The translations under genes were made by a program, and so were the position numbers. Below, piece after piece: positions 1-5,528 of a DNA stretch of 23,651 nucleotides. Under the pieces are notes generated by a model. That model was not told the origin of the DNA. It did no database searches and was given only the letters and a program-made list of their open reading frames with translations. The stretch spans positions 1 through 23,651 of the forward strand of contig JACPQH010000088.1 of assembly GCA_016190585.1 (NCBI GenBank). The letters run 5' to 3'. The first letter of the stretch is position 1; the number at the start of each line of letters is the position of its first letter. This stretch comes from Chloroflexota bacterium (GTDB lineage: Bacteria; Chloroflexota; Dehalococcoidia; Dehalococcoidales; RBG-16-60-22).

Positions 1-39
1 ATAAGTGTGAACTGAAAAATACCGGATAAGGAGCGGAGC

Positions 40-750
40 ATGAAAACGGGAGAACGCGTGTTCACCGCTGACGAGCTGAGGGAACTGGACCCGCGCACGC
101 TCGACATCCTGCTGGAGACCATCGAGGCGGGCGATAAGGAAAAAGCCAAGAAGCTGGCCAACCGGATGTACAAAGAATACCTCTCCATGCATGACCTCTA
201 CCGCAACTGGTCCGCGGCCTTCATGAGCTATATCTACGAGAAGCACGGCTACAAGGAGTTCTACGAGGCCCTCAAGTGGGCGGTGCGCACCGGCCAGGAG
301 CAGTTCAAGGAGACCTACGCCCAGGCCGATTTCCGCCGCCGGGTAAAGATGCTGGCCATGGGGCTGCGGGGCCATCTGCAGGGCCTGGAGATACAGGAAG
401 ACGATGAAAAGGTCTGTGTCCGCATGACCCCGTGCGGCTCGGGCGAGCGGCTCTTCAAGGAGGGCGGCTTCGGCGGCCCGCCGCACAACTTCACCCTTAT
501 CAAGGAGGCCTCGCCCCTGACCTACGGGGACACCGATTTCCCCATCTACTGCTCCCATGCCTGCATGCAGGAGATACTCTGGACGGAATGGTTCGGCTAC
601 CCCGTCTTCGTGTCCTTCCCGGTGGACAAGATGGGCCGCAACTCCTGCTGGTACTGCATCTACAAGGACCCCGACGCCATCCCGGAGGAGGTCTACGCCC
701 GCGTAGGCATGAAGAAACCGGCGGGAAAAATAACCGCCAACAGGCCTTGA
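40..750 (+). CDS. Cys-rich conserved hypothetical protein
   Basis: A 236-residue soluble protein whose family I do not recognise. The ATG follows AAGGAG at 28-33 with a 6-nt spacer, so the start is well supported. The N-terminal half is charged and probably helical, rich in Lys, Glu and Tyr. The C-terminal half carries most of the cysteines: C126, C132 in a PCGSG turn, a YCSHAC motif (C171, H173, C175) and a CWYC pair (C203, C206). No signal peptide or membrane segment is visible, so it is probably cytoplasmic. The Cys/His spacing suggests bound metal or an Fe-S cluster, but that is inference. It sits just upstream of the kamA operon, yet a strong promoter overlaps its stop codon, so the two need not be co-transcribed. 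The upstream end of its own transcription unit lies outside the window. Confidence 0.85.
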   Translation: MKTGERVFTADELRELDPRTLDILLETIEAGDKEKAKKLANRMYKEYLSMHDLYRNWSAAFMSYIYEKHGYKEFYEALKWAVRTGQEQFKETYAQADFRRRVKMLAMGLRGHLQGLEIQEDDEKVCVRMTPCGSGERLFKEGGFGGPPHNFTLIKEASPLTYGDTDFPIYCSHACMQEILWTEWFGYPVFVSFPVDKMGRNSCWYCIYKDPDAIPEEVYARVGMKKPAGKITANRP

Positions 751-774
751 CAAGCGTGCTTACGCTGGTATAAT
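747..774 (+). promoter_or_regulatory. Consensus promoter of the kamA operon
   Basis: TTGACA at 747-752 and TATAAT at 769-774 are both perfect matches to sigma70/SigA consensus, with a 16-nt spacer. The -35 box contains the TGA stop codon of the preceding gene. Transcription would begin near 781, leaving a leader of about 45 nt before the ATG at 828. This also rules out the in-frame TTG at 774, which lies inside the -10 box. Confidence 0.85.
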
Positions 775-798
775 TGTTCATAATAAATTCAGTACACC

Positions 799-816
799 CA
801 CGCCTTCAGGGGCGTG
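799..816 (+). other. Stem-loop in the kamA leader
   Basis: CACGCC (799-804) pairs perfectly with GGCGTG (811-816) around a 6-nt loop. It lies in the short 5' leader just before the Shine-Dalgarno sequence GGAG (821-824), so it could affect ribosome access or mRNA stability. The structure is seen in the sequence; a role is inference. Confidence 0.45.
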
Positions 817-827
817 AAAAGGAGAAA

Positions 828-2132
828 ATGGACGCATCTTCCGCCACTGATTCCACACTTGCCCGTATAGAGGAAGAACCCCCCGGTAGCAGCCCAAGTT
901 CAAGCGAGCTAGAAGAGCCTCCCGGTAAATCCGCAACAGAAGACGAACCTCCGAGTATGACCGCCACCGGCAGACACAGGTTTTTCGGTGATGTCCCGGA
1001 GAGCGCCTGGAGCGACTGGCGGTGGCAGTTCCGAAACCGCGTTACCTCGGTTGACGAGCTGGCCAGGTTCATCCCCCTTTCCTTCAAAGAGCAGCAGCAC
1101 CTGCGCCTGGTGACATCGAGATACCCGCTGTCCATCACGCCGCACTACCTGTGCCTTATCGACCCGGATGACCCGGACGACCCTATCAGGCGGCAGGCGG
1201 TGCCGTGCGTCAAGGAGATATCCATGGCCGCGGCGGGCTTCGAGGACCCGCTCGAGGAGAGACGGGACTCGGTGGTGCCCGGCCTGGTCCACCGCTACCC
1301 GGACCGGGTCCTCATGGTGCTCACCGACATCTGCCCCATGCTGTGCCGCCACTGCACGCGCAAGCGCGAGTGGGCCCATGGCGGCTGGGTGCGGACGCCG
1401 GCCGAGATAGAGGCCATGCTGGACTACATCCGGCGCCACCCCGCTGTCAGGGACGTCATCATCTCCGGCGGCGACCCGCTGACGCTGTCCACCAGCCGCC
1501 TCGAGGAAATCCTGTCCCGGCTCCGGGCGATACGGCACGTCGAGATTATCCGCATCGGCACCCGGTTCCCGGTCGTCCTGCCGCAGCGCATCGACGCCGA
1601 GCTGTGCGACGTGCTCTCCAAGTACGGGCCGATATGGCTCAACACGCACTTCAACCACTACCGCGAGCTGACGCCGGAGTCGGCGGCGGCCTGCGACCGC
1701 CTGCTGCGCGCCGGGGTGCCGGTCAACAACCAGTCGGTGCTGCTCAAGGGCGTGAACGACTCCGTGGAGACTCAGCGGCAGCTCTGCCAGGGCCTCCTCC
1801 GTATCAAGGTGCGGCCGTACTACCTCTTCCAGTGCGACGCCGTCAGGGGTACCGAGTACCTGTGGACGACCGTAGAGACCGGCCTGCGCATCGTCGAAGG
1901 GCTGCGCGGGCACACCTCCGGCCTGGCGGTGCCCAACTACGTTATCGACCTGCCCCGCGGCGGCGGCAAGGTGCCACTGCAGCCCCAGTACCTGCTCGTT
2001 AAGAATGACCGCCGGCTCATCCTGAAGAACTACCAGGATAAGCTTTTCCTTTTCCAGAACCCGCAGGGCGCCGCCAGCGGCGTGAAAGACACCATCGACG
2101 ACCTGCTGGCGGAAAGCGGTATTCAGGTCTAG
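828..2132 (+). CDS. kamA: Lysine 2,3-aminomutase (radical SAM, PLP)
   Basis: A 434-residue KamA-family enzyme, which converts L-lysine to L-beta-lysine using S-adenosylmethionine, a [4Fe-4S] cluster and PLP. The CxxxCxxC cluster motif is C169-C173-C176, followed by TRKR. K381 in RGGGKVP is the expected PLP lysine. D337 (in CDAVRG) and D374 (in VIDLP) match the lysine-binding aspartates of the Clostridium enzyme (D293, D330, K337) with identical spacing of 37 and 7. That argues for lysine rather than glutamate as substrate. ATG 828 is chosen because it follows GGAG and lies downstream of the promoter; the spacer of 3 nt is short. The first 44 residues are an acidic Pro/Ser-rich tail with repeated EEPPG-like units, and ATG 957 is a less likely start. 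It is the first gene of the operon. Confidence 0.93.
   Translation: MDASSATDSTLARIEEEPPGSSPSSSELEEPPGKSATEDEPPSMTATGRHRFFGDVPESAWSDWRWQFRNRVTSVDELARFIPLSFKEQQHLRLVTSRYPLSITPHYLCLIDPDDPDDPIRRQAVPCVKEISMAAAGFEDPLEERRDSVVPGLVHRYPDRVLMVLTDICPMLCRHCTRKREWAHGGWVRTPAEIEAMLDYIRRHPAVRDVIISGGDPLTLSTSRLEEILSRLRAIRHVEIIRIGTRFPVVLPQRIDAELCDVLSKYGPIWLNTHFNHYRELTPESAAACDRLLRAGVPVNNQSVLLKGVNDSVETQRQLCQGLLRIKVRPYYLFQCDAVRGTEYLWTTVETGLRIVEGLRGHTSGLAVPNYVIDLPRGGGKVPLQPQYLLVKNDRRLILKNYQDKLFLFQNPQGAASGVKDTIDDLLAESGIQV
873..927 (+). repeat. In-frame short repeat in the kamA N-terminal tail
   Basis: A 16-nt unit at 873-888 (GAAGAACCCCCCGGTA) recurs at 912-927 with two mismatches. The copies lie 39 nt, or 13 codons, apart and encode EEPPG-like units. 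A third degenerate unit (EDEPPS) follows. The stretch is lower in GC than the rest of the gene and looks like a disordered acidic tail that grew by duplication. Confidence 0.55.
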
Positions 2133-2144
2133 TCCGAGGTTCTC

Positions 2145-3149
2145 ATGCGCATCGGATTAGCTTACGACCTGAAGGAGGCGGTCGCCCGCGAGCACGGCGG
2201 TCCCGAGGACGCGCTGGCGGAGTACGACTGCGCCGAGACCCTGGGCTATCTCAGGGAGGCTATCGAAGCGGACGGCCACACCGTCGTTACCCTAGGCGGC
2301 GGCCGCCAGATGCTGGAAAATATTCTCGCCCGGCCGGTAGACTTCGTGTTTAATATCGCCGAGGGGCGGGGTACCTGGCGCAGCCGCGAAGCCCAGGTGC
2401 CGGGCCTCCTGGAGATGCTCGATATTCCCTATTCCGGCTCGGACCCCCTCACCCTGGCGGCCTGCCTGGATAAAGCGCTCACCAAGCAGATAGTCTCCCT
2501 GGCCGGCGTGGCCACCCCCGCGTGGACCCAGGTATCGACCACCGGGCAGCTTGAGCGGACCGACTGGGCGAGCCTCCCTTTCCCGGCAATTGTCAAACCG
2601 GTGTGGGAAGGCTCCAGCAAGGGCATCAAGCTCACCTCCCTGGCGGACAACCCGGAACAGGCGGCCGCGCTGGCCCGCGATATCCTGACCGAATACCGCC
2701 AGCCGGCCATCATCGAGCAGTTTATCGCCGGGGACGAGCTGACGGTGGGCGTGGTGGGCAACGCGCCGCCGGAGGTTATCGGCGTCATGCGCATCCTCCC
2801 CCGGCAGCCGAGCGAGCGCTTCGTCTATTCCATCGAGGTCAAGCGGGACTGGCGGGCGCTCGTCGAATACGAATGTCCCGCGCGGCTGCCGCAGGCTATC
2901 CTGGACCGGGTTGCCGGCAGCAGCCTCGCCGCCTTCCGCGCCCTGGGCTGCCGGGATTTCGCCCGGATCGATTTCCGGCTCGGCGCCGGCGGCCGGCCGT
3001 ACTTCCTCGAGATAAACCCGCTGCCGGGGCTGGGCGATTACAGCGACCTGGTGATAATGGCCGTCAAGGCAGGCTGGAGCCACCGCGCGCTCATCCAGGC
3101 GGTCCTGCGCGCGGCCCTGGGAAGGTACCCGGTTTGCGCCCGAAAGTAG
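2145..3149 (+). CDS. ATP-grasp ligase, D-Ala-D-Ala-ligase-like (first of two)
   Basis: A 334-residue ATP-grasp protein that would form an amide bond between a carboxylate and an amine via an acyl phosphate. Ddl-like features are FNIAEG near residue 70, the ATP-binding stretch VKPVWEGSSKG with K151, IIEQFIAGDE at about 189-198, and the Mg-binding set D276, E289 and N291 (RIDFR, FLEINPLPG). The glycine-rich GGxSxExxVS N-terminal motif of true D-Ala-D-Ala ligases is missing, replaced by a region around GGPEDALAEYD. A substrate other than D-alanine is therefore likely. ATG 2145 follows GAGGT (2136-2140), 12 nt after kamA. Its end overlaps the next ligase by 16 nt. Given its neighbours, beta-lysine is a plausible substrate, but this is inference. 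Confidence 0.85.
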   Translation: MRIGLAYDLKEAVAREHGGPEDALAEYDCAETLGYLREAIEADGHTVVTLGGGRQMLENILARPVDFVFNIAEGRGTWRSREAQVPGLLEMLDIPYSGSDPLTLAACLDKALTKQIVSLAGVATPAWTQVSTTGQLERTDWASLPFPAIVKPVWEGSSKGIKLTSLADNPEQAAALARDILTEYRQPAIIEQFIAGDELTVGVVGNAPPEVIGVMRILPRQPSERFVYSIEVKRDWRALVEYECPARLPQAILDRVAGSSLAAFRALGCRDFARIDFRLGAGGRPYFLEINPLPGLGDYSDLVIMAVKAGWSHRALIQAVLRAALGRYPVCARK

Positions 3150-4120
3150 CCGTCGTTTACAGCGAGCCGGTGAGCAGTCGCTACAGCCTGCTCGGCGAGC
3201 AGAAGGCGGTTACCGGCGTCCTGGAAGCGGTTGACGCCGTGTGCCGGGCGCTGCCGGAGCTTGGCTACGACGCCGCCCGCGTGCCGCTGCTGCCCCCGGT
3301 GGGCGAAGTCCGGCGGGCGCTGAAGGCGGCCGGGGCCGGCCTGGTCTTTAACCTCTTCGAAGGGTTCTGCGGCTTCCCGGAAACGGAGGCGCTGCTGCCG
3401 CGGGTCTGCGCCGAGCTAGGGCTTCCCTGTACCGGCTGTCCCCACCATGCGCTGGCGCTTTCGCTGGACAAGGCGCGGATGAAAGACCTGCTGAAACAAC
3501 AGGGCATCCCCACCCCGGACTACCAGCTATTAAAGCCCGGCACCGTCGCCGGTTTCCGCCTCGCTTTCCCGTGCATCGTCAAGCCGGAGACCGAGGATGG
3601 CAGCCACGGCCTGACGACAGACAGCGTGGTGCACGACCTCGAGGCGCTGAAGAAGCAGGTGGCGCTGGTCAGCAGCGCCTACGGCGAGCAGGCGCTGGTC
3701 GAGGAGTTTATCGGCGGGCGGGAGGTTAATGTCACCATCCTGGGGAACCGGGCGCTGCCGGTATCCGAGATTATCTACAACCTGCCCGAAGACGCGCCCC
3801 GGATCCTGACCTTCGCCGCCAAATGGTCGCCGGGGAGCCCCTACTATGAGGCGACCAAACCCGTATGCCCGGCCGTTTTTGCCGACGGGGAGGCCGGTCT
3901 TGTCCAGGCCATGGCGGCCAGGGTGTACCGGCTGGCGGGCTGCCGGGGATACGCCAGGGTTGACATGCGCTACGACGCCGCCGGAAAGCTGTATGTCCTG
4001 GAGCTGAATCCCAACCCGGACATCTCCCCGGAATCGGGAGCGGTGCGGCAGGCGGCGGCCGGCGGTCTGAGCTACGCGCGCTTCATCGACGAAATCGTGC
4101 GGCTCGCCCTGGAGGCTTAG
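3134..4120 (+). CDS. ATP-grasp ligase, D-Ala-D-Ala-ligase-like (second of two)
   Basis: A 328-residue ATP-grasp ligase, diverged from its upstream neighbour. Visible features are VFNLFEGFCG (about 71-80), CIVKPETEDGSHG with K150, the VEEFIGGREVNV stretch, and the catalytic Mg site D277, E290 and N292 (RVDMR, VLELNPNPD). The reading frame is open much further upstream, but that part runs across the first ligase. TTG 3134 is chosen because GGGAAGG (3119-3125) precedes it by 8 nt and the protein then starts with a normal Rossmann-like strand (RPKVAVVYS). It overlaps the previous gene by 16 nt, indicating translational coupling. Two non-identical ligases in one operon suggest two successive couplings, or ligation of two different partners. 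Confidence 0.84.
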   Translation: MRPKVAVVYSEPVSSRYSLLGEQKAVTGVLEAVDAVCRALPELGYDAARVPLLPPVGEVRRALKAAGAGLVFNLFEGFCGFPETEALLPRVCAELGLPCTGCPHHALALSLDKARMKDLLKQQGIPTPDYQLLKPGTVAGFRLAFPCIVKPETEDGSHGLTTDSVVHDLEALKKQVALVSSAYGEQALVEEFIGGREVNVTILGNRALPVSEIIYNLPEDAPRILTFAAKWSPGSPYYEATKPVCPAVFADGEAGLVQAMAARVYRLAGCRGYARVDMRYDAAGKLYVLELNPNPDISPESGAVRQAAAGGLSYARFIDEIVRLALEA

Positions 4121-4606
4121 TTGGGTGTCCTGACGCGCCCCATGATGGCCGGCGACAAAGGCCAGGTGGTGGCGCTGCTTTCGGGCATCCCCGAGTTTCA
4201 GAGCTTCGAGGTCCTGGTCGCCGAAGAGGTTATCGACAGCTACCTCGGCAACCGCGCCTCCGGATATTATATAATGGTGGCGGAGGCAGAGTCGGTGATA
4301 GCTGGCTACATCTGCTACGGCCCCACGCCGCTGACCGAAAGCACCTGGGACATCTACTGGATGGCGACCCGTCCCGCCAAGCAGGGACAGGGCATCGGCA
4401 AGACCATGCTGCGCCTGGCCGAAAAGCACATCTCGGAAGCCGGCGGGCGCCAGTCGCTCATCGAAACGTCTTCCAAGCCCGGCTACGAGAGGGCCCGGGC
4501 TTTTTACCTTAACTACGGGTACGAGCTGGTTGCCCGGATAAACGATTTCTACGCCCCCGGCGACGACCGGCTGATTTTCCGGAAACGCTTTCCGTCCGGC
4601 GGATAA
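4121..4606 (+). CDS. GNAT-family N-acetyltransferase
   Basis: A 161-residue acetyl-CoA-dependent acetyltransferase. The acetyl-CoA pyrophosphate loop is QGQGIGK after a beta strand (DIYWMATRP), and the C-terminal ARAFYLNYGYE is the usual GNAT motif B helix and strand. TTG 4121 directly follows the TAG of the upstream ligase. GGAGG at 4111-4115, inside that ligase's last codons, serves it with a 5-nt spacer, so translation is probably coupled. Pairing a lysine 2,3-aminomutase with a GNAT enzyme recalls ablA/ablB of methanogens, which make the osmolyte N-epsilon-acetyl-beta-lysine. This protein could acetylate beta-lysine or a beta-lysine-containing product of the two ligases. The substrate is inferred from context only. 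Confidence 0.88.
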   Translation: MGVLTRPMMAGDKGQVVALLSGIPEFQSFEVLVAEEVIDSYLGNRASGYYIMVAEAESVIAGYICYGPTPLTESTWDIYWMATRPAKQGQGIGKTMLRLAEKHISEAGGRQSLIETSSKPGYERARAFYLNYGYELVARINDFYAPGDDRLIFRKRFPSGG

Positions 4607-4613
4607 GTCTCGC

Positions 4614-5210
4614 GTGGAAAACTGGTGGGAGTCCTTCGTCCTCACCTTCGTGCCCCTCTTCATCGTCATGGACACGCTGGGGAACTTGCCGCTGGTGATC
4701 GCGCTCAGCGCGGGGATGCTGCCGGGAGAGCGGCGGCGCATGATACACCTGGCCACGATCACCGCCGCCGTGGTCGGCCTGGTCTTTCTTTTCTTCGGGC
4801 GGTTTATCCTGGACGTCATGGGCATCTCGGTGGGCGCTTTCACCATCGCCGGCGGGCTTATCCTGCTCGTCCTCTCGGTGAACTACATCACCACCGGACG
4901 CCTGGTGGACACCATCAAGGAGGAAATGGCGGCCGTCGTCCCCATCGGCACGCCGCTAGTGGTCGGCCCGGCCACTATCGCCACCCTGCTGCTCCTCCAG
5001 GTCCGCTACCCGCTGTACATCGTGCTCATCTCCTTCGCGCTCAACCTGGTTATCGTCTGGATAACCTTCCTGCTCGGCGACAGCATCGCGCGCTTCCTGG
5101 GCATGGGCGGCCTGAAGGCCGTTTCCCGCGTCTTTTCCCTGCTCCTGGCCGCCATCGCGGTGAGCATGATCATCAACGGGCTGGAGCTGGCGGGCATCAT
5201 CACGTCCTGA
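4614..5210 (+). CDS. MarC-family integral membrane protein
   Basis: A 198-residue, very hydrophobic protein with about six membrane segments. Features of the MarC/NAAT family are VPLFIVMDTLGNLP near the start, and PIGTPLVVGPATIATLLLL in the middle, the second half of an internally repeated polar motif (MDTLGNLP versus GTPLVVGPA). The family is widespread and mostly of unknown function; some archaeal members are reported amino acid transporters. GTG 4614 lies 7 nt after the acetyltransferase stop, with a weak GGCGGA before it. As last gene of the kamA operon it is a candidate for moving the product or a precursor across the membrane, though MarC genes also occur in unrelated places. Confidence 0.9.
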   Translation: MENWWESFVLTFVPLFIVMDTLGNLPLVIALSAGMLPGERRRMIHLATITAAVVGLVFLFFGRFILDVMGISVGAFTIAGGLILLVLSVNYITTGRLVDTIKEEMAAVVPIGTPLVVGPATIATLLLLQVRYPLYIVLISFALNLVIVWITFLLGDSIARFLGMGGLKAVSRVFSLLLAAIAVSMIINGLELAGIITS

Positions 5211-5212
5211 CG

Positions 5213-5226
5213 GCCCGGCGCCGGGC
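5213..5226. other. 14-bp perfect GC palindrome after the kamA operon
   Basis: GCCCGGCGCCGGGC directly follows the stop codon of the MarC gene. It could fold into a hairpin at the operon end, but no T-rich tract follows, so it is not a clear intrinsic terminator. Confidence 0.4.
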
Positions 5227-5300
5227 GAGTGTAACCGTGCTGCCTTGCCAGAAGGGCGAGATGTGAAGCACCAGCACCCGGCCGAGAAAATATGCGTTCC

Positions 5301-5344
5301 TGTCCCTTCTCCTATGATGGGGGAAGGCAAGGATGAGGGTGGTC
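5301..5344 (-). repeat. Dispersed imperfect-palindrome repeat, copy 1
   Basis: Read on the minus strand, this 44-bp stretch (ACCCTCATCC, then TTGCCTTCCCCC, a short loop, then GGAGAAGGGAC) closely matches 13199-13237 on the plus strand. The arms CCTTCTCC and GGGGAAGG form a stem. It lies in the 318-bp gap between the kamA operon and the sensor kinase, which otherwise holds only the palindrome at 5213 and candidate promoters. It looks like a REP/MITE-type element. Confidence 0.65.
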
Positions 5345-5372
5345 GAACCGGGGGGCGGAGGTTCCCGGTTTC

Positions 5373-5403
5373 TTGGACGCGGGTACCGGCTATCTTATAT
5401 AAT
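5373..5403 (+). promoter_or_regulatory. Candidate upstream promoter of the sensor kinase operon
   Basis: TTGGAC at 5373-5378 is followed by TATATA at 5396-5401 (17-nt spacer) or TATAAT at 5398-5403 (19-nt spacer). This would give a leader of roughly 120 nt before the kinase ATG. Confidence 0.45.
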
Positions 5404-5457
5404 TGAATCAGAATAGATGTTCGCTTTCCGGCCGAGTCCCGGCAGCTGGCCCCGGCC

Positions 5458-5486
5458 TTGACCTCAGGCCGACCGCATGCTAGCAT
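5458..5486 (+). promoter_or_regulatory. Candidate proximal promoter of the sensor kinase operon
   Basis: TTGACC (5458-5463) and TAGCAT (5481-5486) are separated by 17 nt and lie about 40 nt before the kinase start. Each box has one mismatch to TTGACA or two to TATAAT. It may be used together with, or instead of, the upstream candidate. Confidence 0.45.
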
Positions 5487-5528
5487 GACCCGTACCCGCC
5501 GAAAGTTGAGACCTTCAGGAAGGCCCTG

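Noticed and set aside
791..820. IS200/IS605-like end hairpin before kamA
   Set aside because: The hairpin recalls such ends, but no tnpA or tnpB gene or second end is present, so it is listed only as a leader stem-loop.
774..827. TTG 774 as kamA start
   Set aside because: The codon overlaps the -10 TATAAT box of the promoter and would not be in the mRNA; ATG 828 has GGAG just upstream.
2603..3133. Upstream extension of the second ATP-grasp frame
   Set aside because: It runs out of frame across the first ligase, and the encoded residues are Arg/Pro/Gly-rich shadow sequence; the family-like protein begins at 3134.
2145..4120. Cell-wall D-Ala-D-Ala ligase genes
   Set aside because: Both lack the N-terminal glycine-rich Ddl motif and sit with kamA and a GNAT gene rather than mur genes.
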